Below are positions 33,895 to 41,881 of a stretch of 64,000 bases of DNA, in pieces. Every line of letters starts with the position of its first letter. The stretch's first letter is position 1. The notes beneath the pieces were generated by a model that was not told where the DNA came from, did not search any database, and worked only from the letters and a program-made list of their open reading frames with translations. The DNA is from Terriglobales bacterium (lineage in GTDB: Bacteria; Acidobacteriota; Terriglobia; Bryobacterales; Bryobacteraceae). Position numbers and translations under genes: made by a program. The stretch is from contig JAIXQP010000009.1 in the NCBI GenBank assembly GCA_027485675.1, positions 1 to 64,000 on the forward strand. Reading direction: 5' to 3'.

Positions 33895-35261
33895 TGATCA
33901 CCCGCCGCGGCTTCCTTGCCTCCCTCGCCCCCGCGCCGAAGCGCAACGTCCTCTTCCTCGGCTCCGATGACCTCAACATCTGCCTGAGCTGCTACGGCCA
34001 TCCGCTGGTCAAGACGCCGAACATCGACCGCATCGCCAAAGCCGGCGTCCGCTTCGACCGCGCCTATTCGCAGTTCCCCTTCTGCAGCCCCTCGCGGACC
34101 TCCATGCTCACCGGCCTCGCGCCGGACGCGACCGGCGTCTACAACCTCGAAAAGCACTTCCGCGCCGCTGTCCCCGACGTCGTCACCCTCCCCCAGCTCT
34201 TCCGCAACAACGGCTATTGGACCGGCCGCATCGGCAAGATCTACCACTACGGCGTCCCCCGCGATATCGGCACCTCGGGCCTCGACGATCCGCTCTCGTG
34301 GGACTACACCTTCAACCCCATCGGCGTCGATAAGACCAAAGAAGAGCCGCTGCTGATCAACCACACCCCCGAGCGCAAGAACATCGGCAGCGCCATCACC
34401 CTCCACGCCTCCACGCAGCCCGACGAAGAGCACACCGACGGCATCGCCGCCGCCCACGCCGCCTCGCTGCTCGAGCAGCACAAGGACAAGCCCTTCTTCC
34501 TCGCCGTCGGCTTCTACCGTCCGCACGTCCCCTGGATCGCGCCGAAGAAGTACTTCGACCTGTTCCCCCTCGATGAGATCGAGCCACTCTCCTTCGAAGC
34601 GGACGAGATGAAGATCGCCCCGCCCTGGGCCTACTTCACCAAGCCCGGCAACTGGGGCATGACCGTGCAGCAGCGCAAAGAAGCCCTGCAGGCCTACTAC
34701 GCCTCCATCGCGTTCCTCGATGTCCAGGTGGGCAAAGTGCTCGACGCGCTCGATCGCTTGCGGCTCACCGCCAACACCACCATCGTCTTCTGGTCCGACC
34801 ACGGCTACCACCTCGGCGAACACGGCCAATGGATGAAGCAGGCGCTCTTTGAACCGGCCACCCGCATTCCGCTGCTCTTCTCCGGCGCCGGCGTCCCAGC
34901 CCGCAACAAGCTCTGCCGCGGCCCGGTGGAGATGCTCGATATCTATCCCACGCTCGCCGATCTCTGCGGCTTAAAGCCCCCCGCCAAGCTCCACGGCCGC
35001 AGCCTGAAGCCGCTGCTCGAACGGCCGCAACTCGGCTCGAGACATCCCGCGGTCAGCCAGGTGCAACGCGGCAAGGTGATGGGCTACTCCATCCGCACCG
35101 AACGCTACCGATACACGATGTGGAACGACGGCGCCGAAGGCGAAGAGCTCTACGACTATCAGACCGATCCGCGTGAGTTCAAGAACCTCGCCGCCACGGC
35201 CCCGCAGAAAGCCGCGCTACGCGAACAACTCAAAGCCATCGTTCAGGCGCGCGGCGCGTAG
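33894..35261 (+). CDS. iduronate-2-sulfatase-like sulfatase (cysteine type) 2
   Basis: A 455-aa sulfatase with the same leader type (ITRRGFLASLAPAP). NVLFLGSDDLNICLSCYGHP, CSPSRTSMLTGL (C64 formylglycine site) and IGKIYHYGVP are followed by PFFLAVGFYRPHVPW and VFWSDHGYHLGEHGQW, which are characteristic of the iduronate-2-sulfatase branch. It is likely exported and acts on sulfated uronic-acid polysaccharide. The ATG at 33894 overlaps the stop of sulfatase 1. Its 3' end overlaps the convergent VWFA gene by 19 bases. Confidence 0.93.
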   Translation: MITRRGFLASLAPAPKRNVLFLGSDDLNICLSCYGHPLVKTPNIDRIAKAGVRFDRAYSQFPFCSPSRTSMLTGLAPDATGVYNLEKHFRAAVPDVVTLPQLFRNNGYWTGRIGKIYHYGVPRDIGTSGLDDPLSWDYTFNPIGVDKTKEEPLLINHTPERKNIGSAITLHASTQPDEEHTDGIAAAHAASLLEQHKDKPFFLAVGFYRPHVPWIAPKKYFDLFPLDEIEPLSFEADEMKIAPPWAYFTKPGNWGMTVQQRKEALQAYYASIAFLDVQVGKVLDALDRLRLTANTTIVFWSDHGYHLGEHGQWMKQALFEPATRIPLLFSGAGVPARNKLCRGPVEMLDIYPTLADLCGLKPPAKLHGRSLKPLLERPQLGSRHPAVSQVQRGKVMGYSIRTERYRYTMWNDGAEGEELYDYQTDPREFKNLAATAPQKAALREQLKAIVQARGA

Positions 35262-36145
35262 TAGCCCTTCCGCGCGCGAACCACCAGATCCTTTCGCGTC
35301 TTCACCTTCACGTCCACCCGGTGGAACAACCCGTCCGCCTTCAACGGTTCCGGCCGGTAGAGCACGTTGTACTGGTGCCGCAACTCGTTCGAGATGTTCT
35401 CAAACGACTGCGACAACTCCCGCGCCTGGAACGGGAAGAACGCCATGCCGCCGGTCTCGCCTGAAAAGTAGCGGAGCACTTTGTCGCCTTCATTCTCCAC
35501 TTTGGTGTTGTTCGTGGAGATCGTATAGACCACCACGTCGGCCTTCTGCGCCATCTCAAGCGCCTGGTCCCGCGTATAGCGGCTCGCGTTGTCGTCGCCG
35601 TCGCCAAGCACCACCATGGCGCGGCGGAACTTGTGGCGCGGCTGATCCTGCATCAGCTTGTCGCGGCAGGCGAAGTAGATCGCTTCATAGAGCGCCGTGC
35701 CGCCTCCGGGCCGTAGGCTGCGAATTGCTTTAGCGAGCTGCTCGGTGTTCCCGGTCAGATCGGCGACGAGCTCCGCGCCGGAGTCGTAGCTGACGATCAC
35801 GGCCTTATCTTCGGGGCGCACCACGGAGTTCACGAACTCCACCGCCGCTTCCTGCTGGAACTTGAAGCGGTCGCGGACGCTGTTCGATGAGTCCACTAGA
35901 ATGCCGAGCCGCAGCGGCAGGTCCGATTCGGCGACGAACTCGAGAATCTGCTGCTCCTTCTTCTCCTCGCGAATCTCGAAGTCGTCCTTCGTCAGATTCG
36001 TGACGAAGCGTCCCTTCTTGTCCGTAACGGTGAACAGCATGTTCACGCGGGCGACATCGAGCACAATCCGGTTTTGATCTTCGGCGGCCTGTTGCGCCGC
36101 CGCCGGAATGGCCGCCAGAGAACTGAGGAAGGTGCGTCGATTCAT
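35243..36145 (-). CDS. VWFA-related acidobacterial domain protein, exported
   Basis: A 300-aa protein with a twin-Arg leader (NRRTFLSSLAAIPAAAQ). It contains VNMLFTVTDKKGRFVTNLTKDDFEI and then a von Willebrand A fold with an intact metal-ion site (GILVDSSNSVRDR, the DxSxS motif, and YTRDQA further on). The layout matches the VWFA-related domain family typical of Acidobacteria, which is probably involved in protein or surface interactions. The ATG at 36145 overlaps the RluA-family stop (ATGA), selecting this start over a frame that continues far upstream. Confidence 0.9.
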   Translation of the reverse strand: MNRRTFLSSLAAIPAAAQQAAEDQNRIVLDVARVNMLFTVTDKKGRFVTNLTKDDFEIREEKKEQQILEFVAESDLPLRLGILVDSSNSVRDRFKFQQEAAVEFVNSVVRPEDKAVIVSYDSGAELVADLTGNTEQLAKAIRSLRPGGGTALYEAIYFACRDKLMQDQPRHKFRRAMVVLGDGDDNASRYTRDQALEMAQKADVVVYTISTNNTKVENEGDKVLRYFSGETGGMAFFPFQARELSQSFENISNELRHQYNVLYRPEPLKADGLFHRVDVKVKTRKDLVVRARKGYYAPRA

Positions 36146-37044
36146 AAACTGCCTGCCTCGATTATATCTTTGAGTTCCGGCGGCAGCGGAGCTTCCACGG
36201 TTATGCGCTCCCCCGTGCCGGGGCTGCGAAAGCTCAGCCGCGCGGCGTGGAGAAAGAAGCGGTCCGGCAGCAGCTCCGCCGCCCGCGCGCCGTAAAGCCG
36301 GTCGCCGAGAATCGGGTGCCCCAGCGAGGCCAGGTGCACCCGGATCTGATGCGTCCGCCCGGTGCCGATCTTCACTTCGAGGAAGGCGTGTTTTGCAAAG
36401 CGCTGTAGCACCCGCCAATCGGTCAGCGCGTGGCGGCCGGTTTCAAGGCGGCACGTCATCTTCGTGCGATGCACGGGGTCGCGCGTGATGGGCTTCTCGA
36501 CGCGGCCGCTCTCCGTCTTCGGCAGGCCCTGCACCACGGCCAGGTAGATCTTCTCCACCTCGCGGCTCGCGAACTGTTCGCTCAGCGAACGGTGCGCGGC
36601 GTCGGTGCGCGCCACCACCAGGACGCCGCTTGTCTCTTTATCCAGCCGGTGCACAATGCCGGGGCGCTCATCGCCGCCGGCCGTTGAAAGCTGGCCGAAG
36701 TGATGCAGCAGCGCGTTCACCAGCGTTCCCGTATGCTGCCCGGCGCCGGCGTGCACCACGACCCCGGCGGCCTTGTTCACCACGACGACATCGTCGTCCT
36801 GGTACAGCACCGCGAGCGGCAGATCCTCCGCCTCGGCGCGCAGCGGCGGCCGCTCCATCGGCTCGACAGCCACGTGTTCGCCGCCCTTCAGCACCAGCGA
36901 CGCCTTGGGCGCGGCGCCGTCCACCTGCACCCTTCCCGCCTTCACCCATTCCTGCAAGCGCGACCGGCTGAACTCCGGCAATTTTCCCTGCAAGTAATGG
37001 TCGAGCCGCTGGCCCCTTCCCGAGTCATCGACATGAAACTCCAC
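36142..37044 (-). CDS. rluD: RluA-family rRNA/tRNA pseudouridine synthase
   Basis: A 300-aa synthase. An S4 RNA-binding domain (RLDHYLQGKLPEFSRSRLQEWVKAGRVQVDG) precedes the catalytic domain with VVNKAAGVVVHAG, the active-site HRLDKETSG (D135) and KIGTGRTHQIRVHLASLGHPILGD. The S4 domain plus this motif set fits RluD/RluC, with RluD most likely. It starts with GTG at 37044, six bases from a GATACT box, and is divergent from galU by 20 bases. Confidence 0.92.
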   Translation of the reverse strand: MEFHVDDSGRGQRLDHYLQGKLPEFSRSRLQEWVKAGRVQVDGAAPKASLVLKGGEHVAVEPMERPPLRAEAEDLPLAVLYQDDDVVVVNKAAGVVVHAGAGQHTGTLVNALLHHFGQLSTAGGDERPGIVHRLDKETSGVLVVARTDAAHRSLSEQFASREVEKIYLAVVQGLPKTESGRVEKPITRDPVHRTKMTCRLETGRHALTDWRVLQRFAKHAFLEVKIGTGRTHQIRVHLASLGHPILGDRLYGARAAELLPDRFFLHAARLSFRSPGTGERITVEAPLPPELKDIIEAGSL

Positions 37045-37050
37045 CTGTCC

Positions 37051-37058
37051 AGTATCCT
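37051..37058. promoter_or_regulatory. overlapping divergent -10 boxes (rluD / galU)
   Basis: AGTATCCT carries TATCCT on the plus strand (37053-37058), six bases before the galU GTG, and GATACT on the minus strand (37056-37051), six bases before the rluD GTG. A weak -35-like TCGACA lies at 37028-37033 for galU, inside rluD. Confidence 0.45.
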
Positions 37059-37064
37059 GTGTAA

Positions 37065-37949
37065 GTGATCCGCAGCGCGATAGTTCCTGTAGCCGGCCAC
37101 GGCACCCGTCTTCTTCCGGCCACCAAGTCTCAGCCGAAAGAGATGCTTCCCGTCGCCCGCAAACCCATCGTCCAATACGTCGCCGAAGAGCTCGTCGCCA
37201 ATGGCATCGAGAACATCTGCTTCATCACCGGACGCAGCAAGACCTCCATCGAGAACCATTTCGACTCCGATCCGGAGTTGACCCGCGTCCTCACCGAAGG
37301 CAAGAAGCAGGACCTGCTCGACGAACTGAAGTTCGAAGAGCTGGCGGCTAAGTTCTACTACACGCGCCAGCGCGTCCAGCGCGGCCTCGGCGACGCCATT
37401 CTCTGCGGCGAGAACTTCGCCGGCGAATCGCCCTTCCTGGTCGCGCTCGGCGACTCCATTCTCGGCCTCAACGCGCAGTCCCGCAGCGTGGCCCGCATGT
37501 CGGAGCTGTTTGCCGAGTTGCGAGCCACCTGTGTCATCGCCGTCGAGGAGGTGCCGGCCCATGAGGTCCACCACTACGGCATCATCGATCCGGGCGAAGG
37601 CGAAGGCGACTGGACGCGGATCCGCAACATCATCGAGAAGCCGTCGGTCGACTCCGCTCCTAGCCGCTGGGCCGTCGCTGGCCGCTATGCGTTTTCGCCG
37701 ATTATCTTCGACATGATCCGCCGGGTGCAGCCCGATAAGCGCGGCGAGATCCAGTTGACCAGCGCCATCCAGCACCTGTGCGAAGAGGGCAAGCGCGTCG
37801 TCGCCCTGAAGCTGCCGCCGCAGGACAAGCGCTACGACATTGGCAACTTCCCCAGCTACTTTGAAACCTTCGTCGAATTCGCGCTGGCCGACCCGCTCTA
37901 CGGCGCGGAGTTCCGGGTGACCCTCGAAAGGCTGCTCGGCCGGAAATGA
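37065..37949 (+). CDS. galU: UTP-glucose-1-phosphate uridylyltransferase
   Basis: A 294-aa nucleotidyltransferase that makes UDP-glucose. It has the signature GHGTRLLPATKSQPKEMLPV (Gly-rich loop plus catalytic Arg and Lys), KPIVQYVAEE, GLGDAILCGENF, FLVALGDSI and IEKPSV, and it lacks the extra domains of AGP-type enzymes. The start is GTG (37065) with no ribosome site. It overlaps the downstream membrane glycosyltransferase by four bases; galE at 40.9 kb makes the linked UDP-galactose. Confidence 0.95.
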   Translation: MIRSAIVPVAGHGTRLLPATKSQPKEMLPVARKPIVQYVAEELVANGIENICFITGRSKTSIENHFDSDPELTRVLTEGKKQDLLDELKFEELAAKFYYTRQRVQRGLGDAILCGENFAGESPFLVALGDSILGLNAQSRSVARMSELFAELRATCVIAVEEVPAHEVHHYGIIDPGEGEGDWTRIRNIIEKPSVDSAPSRWAVAGRYAFSPIIFDMIRRVQPDKRGEIQLTSAIQHLCEEGKRVVALKLPPQDKRYDIGNFPSYFETFVEFALADPLYGAEFRVTLERLLGRK

Positions 37950-39292
37950 CCCGCGCGCGCGTCCTGTTTCCGCTGCTGTTCGCAGTGGTTCTGGCCGTGC
38001 GGCTCGGGCACCACGCCCTCGTCTGGGTCGAAGAGGGCTACCCCGCGGCGGCCGCGCTCGCGCTGCGGCAGGGCGCCTGGCTGTACCGCGATGTCTGGTT
38101 CGATAAGCCGCCCGGCTCCGCGTTCCTTTACCTGCTCTGGGACGCGCGGACCGGCTGGCTGCTGCGGGTCGCCGGGGCGTTGTATATCACCCTCGCCAGT
38201 TACGCGGCCTACCGTTTTGCGCGTTCGGAGTGGGGCAGGCGCGAAGGCGCTATCGCCGCGGGGCTGCTGGCGTTCTTCCTGACGTTCACGGTCCCGAGCG
38301 CGGCGCTGGTGCTGGGTCCGGACATGCTGCTGATCGTGCCGCATCTGATGGCGGTCCATTACGCGTGGCGCGGCCGCCCGTGGCTCAGCGGCTTTTGGTG
38401 CGGGGCCGGGCTGCTCGTGAACACGAAGGCGATGTTCATCGCCGCTGTCTGCGGCTTCTGGCTCTTCAGATCGTTGCCGGCGTTCGGCGTGGCGGTGCTC
38501 GCGCCGCAACTGCTGCTGCTGCCGGTGGCGCGCGAGTATTGGCAGCAGGTCTGGGCCTGGGGCATGGCGTACAGCCGGGACACGTTCGTCGCGCAACCGT
38601 GGCGCGAGGCGCTGTTGCGGACGGGCAACTGGCTCGGCTTCCAAGCGGCGGCGGTGCTGGCGGGCGGTTGGTTTCTGCGGCAGGGTCCGGGGCGGCGGCG
38701 GTGGCTGCTGTGGCTGGCGATTTCGTTTGTCGCCGTGGCGGCCGGGCTGCGCTTCTTCCCGCGTTACTACTTCCATGTGCTGCCCGTCGTCGTGCTGCTG
38801 GCGAGCCGGGGATTCGTGCTGCTGCCGCGGCGCTGGGCGCTGGCGGTGAGCCTGCTGCTGCTGATTCCGCTGGTTCGCTTCGGGCCCCGCTACTACTGGC
38901 ATGAGGTCTGGGCGGACCTCGCCATGGAACGCGATAGCCGCGCGGTGGCGGGCAAGCTGGTGGGTTGCCAAAGCCTCTTCGTCTGGGGCTACCGCCCGGA
39001 CATCTATGCGATGAGCCACTGCCGCCCGGGTACGCCATACCTCGATTCGCAGCCGCTCACCGGCGTTATGGCGGACCGGCACCTGACCTCGGCCACGCCC
39101 ACCGTGCCGGGGGACCGGAGCCGCCTGGTGCAGTACCGGCCGCACTACCTCGTGGACGGTTTGGGCCCCTACAATCCGAAGCTGGCCCTGACGCAGTACC
39201 CGGACCTTGCGGCGTGGCTCGCGCAGTATGAAGAGATCGGCCGCACGGAAGGGTCGATCATTTACCGCGTCCGTCCAACTGCCACTGAGTGA
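37946..39292 (+). CDS. GT-C fold membrane glycosyltransferase (PMT/ArnT-like)
   Basis: A 448-aa protein with about eleven hydrophobic segments. The first periplasmic loop has WVEEGYPAAAALALRQG and YRDVWFDKPPG, the acidic motif and D-K-P-P typical of family 39/83 polyprenol-phosphate glycosyltransferases. The C-terminal soluble stretch (LFVWGYRPDIYAMSHCRPGTPY) is also seen in this group. It is translationally coupled to galU, suggesting envelope glycan or lipid glycosylation. Its 3' end overlaps the convergent TPP enzyme gene by 35 bases. Confidence 0.82.
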   Translation: MTRARVLFPLLFAVVLAVRLGHHALVWVEEGYPAAAALALRQGAWLYRDVWFDKPPGSAFLYLLWDARTGWLLRVAGALYITLASYAAYRFARSEWGRREGAIAAGLLAFFLTFTVPSAALVLGPDMLLIVPHLMAVHYAWRGRPWLSGFWCGAGLLVNTKAMFIAAVCGFWLFRSLPAFGVAVLAPQLLLLPVAREYWQQVWAWGMAYSRDTFVAQPWREALLRTGNWLGFQAAAVLAGGWFLRQGPGRRRWLLWLAISFVAVAAGLRFFPRYYFHVLPVVVLLASRGFVLLPRRWALAVSLLLLIPLVRFGPRYYWHEVWADLAMERDSRAVAGKLVGCQSLFVWGYRPDIYAMSHCRPGTPYLDSQPLTGVMADRHLTSATPTVPGDRSRLVQYRPHYLVDGLGPYNPKLALTQYPDLAAWLAQYEEIGRTEGSIIYRVRPTATE

Positions 39293-40883
39293 ACGGCGAC
39301 CGGGCGCCCTGGACGTTGACGTTCAGAACATACGGCGCCTGGGAGCGGAACGCCCGTTCGAGCGCGGGGCCCACCTGGCTCAGCTTCGTGATGTTCTCGC
39401 CGCCGCAGCCGAAGCCGCGCGCGATTTGATCGTAGCGGGTGCGGCGCAGTTCGCAGGCTACGGTGGAGCCGAGCAGTTCGCCCTGCAACTCGCGTTCGAG
39501 ACCCCAGCCTCCGTCGTTACCAACCACAATGACCAGCGGCAGCTTGTACCGCACGGCCGTATCGAGCTCCGCGAGATAGAAGCCGAAGGAGCCATCGCCG
39601 GTGACCATCAGCACCGGCTGTTTGGGCCGGTGCATCTGTAGCGCGATGGCGTTCGGCAGAGCCGCTCCGATGGTGGCCATGGGGCCGAGTCGCAGCCAGC
39701 CGCCGGGATGATTGGCCGGGAGCATGCACCGGCCCCAATGCACGAAGTCGCCGCCGTCCCAGGAGAGCAGGGGGTCCGCGGGGAGCGTGCGCCGCAACTC
39801 CGCGAAGAAGGACGCGGGATGCATCACCTTATCCCCGGCGTGGGCGGCGGCGAGCGCGTCGAGTTCGGCCGGCCATGTCGTGGGCGGAACCCAGTCCGGC
39901 GCGGTCCACTTGCCGAGCTTGGCGTTCACGGCGGCGAGCACCTGCCGCACATCGCCGCACAGCGCCACCGTCAGTTCGCGGTTCAGCCCCAGCTCCGGCC
40001 CGTGAATATCCACCTGGGCAAACTTGGCCTCCGGCGAGAACAGCCGCGCGCTGCCCATCGCCAACCGGTAATCGATCCGCTTGCCCAGCACCAGCACGAC
40101 GTCGGCCTGGCGGAACACGTCGATGCAGGCCCGGTTCAGCGCCGGGTCGGCGTAGCCCCGGCTCGGCGTCAGACCGCGGGCCATCGTGACGTCGTAGTAG
40201 GGCAGCCGCGACCGTTCGAGAAACTCGCGCAGCGGCAGGCCCGCATCGGCCCACCATAGCCCGCTGCCGCCAATCACCACGGGCCGCTGGGCGCTCTTCA
40301 AGAGCCGCAGCAGCGGCGCGACGTCGGGCGGACCCGTCATCGGCTCCGCCTGCGGCGGCCGCGGCGCGGCGGTGGCGGGGGCGCGGAAGCAATCGACGGG
40401 GATGGTGAGATGCGCGACGCCCATGCGGCCAGTGGAGGCCTCGCTATAGGCTTTGCCGAGCGCAAACGGAATCTGCGCGGCAGAGGTGACCGTGTGGGCC
40501 CACTTGGCCGCGGGCGCGGCCATGGCGGCCTGGTCAATGTCCTGGAAGACAACGCGGTGGCGCATCAGTTGCGCGGGAGCGCCGCTGACCGCGATCAGCG
40601 GCGTGCCGTTCGCATGGGCGGTGGCCAGGCCGGTCAGCGAGTTCGTGTGGCCCGGGCCGCCGGTGACGAGCGAGAGCGCGGGGCGGCGGGTACAGCGCGC
40701 CCAGGCATCGGTGGCGTGCACGACGGCGGCTTCATGGCGCATGTGCACCACCTCGATGCCGGCGCCCGCCGACTGCGAAAGCACCTCGTTCAGATGGTCG
40801 CCCACGAGCGTGAAGATGCGGTCGATGCCTAACGTCTTGAGTGTATTGAGGAACGCCGCGGCGCCATTACCCATGTCTGCCAT
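39258..40883 (-). CDS. thiamine-diphosphate enzyme, acetolactate synthase large-subunit-like
   Basis: A 541-aa three-domain TPP enzyme. The N-terminal PYR domain has HMRHEAAVVHATDAWAR with the cofactor-activating Glu (E51) and LVTGGPGHTN. The central domain has VDIHGPELGLNRELTVALCGD. The C-terminal PP domain has the metal/TPP motif GDGS (429-432) followed by VIVVGNDGG. No small regulatory subunit is nearby, and biosynthetic ilv genes are absent, so it may be a catabolic decarboxylase or carboligase. Its ATG is 14 bases from the divergent galE ATG. Confidence 0.87.
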   Translation of the reverse strand: MADMGNGAAAFLNTLKTLGIDRIFTLVGDHLNEVLSQSAGAGIEVVHMRHEAAVVHATDAWARCTRRPALSLVTGGPGHTNSLTGLATAHANGTPLIAVSGAPAQLMRHRVVFQDIDQAAMAAPAAKWAHTVTSAAQIPFALGKAYSEASTGRMGVAHLTIPVDCFRAPATAAPRPPQAEPMTGPPDVAPLLRLLKSAQRPVVIGGSGLWWADAGLPLREFLERSRLPYYDVTMARGLTPSRGYADPALNRACIDVFRQADVVLVLGKRIDYRLAMGSARLFSPEAKFAQVDIHGPELGLNRELTVALCGDVRQVLAAVNAKLGKWTAPDWVPPTTWPAELDALAAAHAGDKVMHPASFFAELRRTLPADPLLSWDGGDFVHWGRCMLPANHPGGWLRLGPMATIGAALPNAIALQMHRPKQPVLMVTGDGSFGFYLAELDTAVRYKLPLVIVVGNDGGWGLERELQGELLGSTVACELRRTRYDQIARGFGCGGENITKLSQVGPALERAFRSQAPYVLNVNVQGARSPFTQWQLDGRGK

Positions 40884-40897
40884 ACTGAAACTTTCTC

Positions 40898-41872
40898 ATG
40901 TCCAACATCCTCGTAACAGGCGGCGCGGGCTATATTGGCTCGCACACCGTTTACCAACTTGTGCAGCGCGGCTACAATGTCACCGTTCTCGATGATCTGT
41001 CGACCGGCTTTCGGGACGCCGTTCCCGAGCCCCAGCTGCACATCTGCTCCTTGTTCGATACCGAGCAGGTGACCCAACTCCTGATCCGGCAGCAGATTGA
41101 GGCCGTGGTCCATTTCGCGGCGTTTATCGCCGTGGGCGAGTCGACCAAGGAGCCGGAGAGGTACTTCACGAACAATGTGTCGGGCAGCCTTTCTCTGTTC
41201 AGCGCCATGGCCGCGGCCGGGGTGAACAAGCTCGTGTTCTCGTCGACGGCCGCCGTCTATGGCAACCCCGTCAGCACGCCGATTCCCGAGACGGCGGCCA
41301 TTGCGCCCGTCAATCCCTACGGCGAGACGAAGGCGACCGTCGAGCGGGCGCTCGGCTGGCTCGACCAGTGCCGCGGCCTGCGGAGCGTGCGGCTGCGCTA
41401 CTTCAACGCCTGCGGCGCCAACCCGGAGGCCGGCTTGAGCGAGCGCCATGTGCCCGAAACGCATCTGATCCCGCTGCTGCTGAAGGCCGTGGTGACCGGC
41501 CAGCCAATGACCATCTTCGGCACGGACTACCCGACGCCGGACGGGACCTGCATCCGCGACTACATTCACGTCGACGACCTGGCGAAGGCTCACATCGCCG
41601 CCATCGATCATCTGCTGGGCGGCGGGTCGAGCGAAGTGTTCAACGTCGGCACCGGGCACGGCTTCTCCGTGCGGGAGGTTTTGGCGGCGGTCGAGGCGGT
41701 GACGGGTAAGCCCGTTCCCCATGTCTTTGGCGACCGGCGCGAGGGCGACCCGGCGGAACTCGTGGCGGATTCCTCGAAGCTGCAGCAGCGGTTGGGATGG
41801 AGCCCGGAGTACACCAGCCTCGAGCGGATTGTCGCTTCGGCGTGGCCGAGCGAACAGCGCCGTTGGGCGTAG
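40898..41872 (+). CDS. galE: UDP-glucose 4-epimerase
   Basis: A 324-aa extended short-chain dehydrogenase. It has the NAD loop GGAGYIGSH, the catalytic Ser-Tyr-Lys set (SSTAAVYG around 115-122; Y141 and K145 in YGETK) and LRYFNACGANP, with TGHGFSVREVL near the C-terminus. It interconverts UDP-glucose and UDP-galactose, complementing galU 4 kb upstream. The stop TAG is part of the TAGAAT box used by the next gene. Confidence 0.95.
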   Translation: MSNILVTGGAGYIGSHTVYQLVQRGYNVTVLDDLSTGFRDAVPEPQLHICSLFDTEQVTQLLIRQQIEAVVHFAAFIAVGESTKEPERYFTNNVSGSLSLFSAMAAAGVNKLVFSSTAAVYGNPVSTPIPETAAIAPVNPYGETKATVERALGWLDQCRGLRSVRLRYFNACGANPEAGLSERHVPETHLIPLLLKAVVTGQPMTIFGTDYPTPDGTCIRDYIHVDDLAKAHIAAIDHLLGGGSSEVFNVGTGHGFSVREVLAAVEAVTGKPVPHVFGDRREGDPAELVADSSKLQQRLGWSPEYTSLERIVASAWPSEQRRWA

Positions 41873-41875
41873 AAT
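41870..41875 (+). promoter_or_regulatory. -10-like TAGAAT, six bases before ATG
   Basis: TAGAAT includes the galE stop codon and is followed by ATCCGC and the ATG at 41882. The box, spacer and start repeat the arrangement at 3411-3425 almost exactly. There is no Shine-Dalgarno. Confidence 0.5.
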
Positions 41876-41881
41876 ATCCGC

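Noticed and set aside
36638-39840. DnaA-box-like TTATCCAGC and TTATCCCCG near the skew switch
   Set aside because: Only two isolated 7-of-9 matches, both inside coding sequence, no cluster and no dnaA/dnaN; too weak to call oriC.
40881-40892. Leaderless promoter for galE
   Set aside because: The candidate box CATACT is eleven bases from the ATG and GAAACT matches poorly; kept only as part of the short-gap observation.
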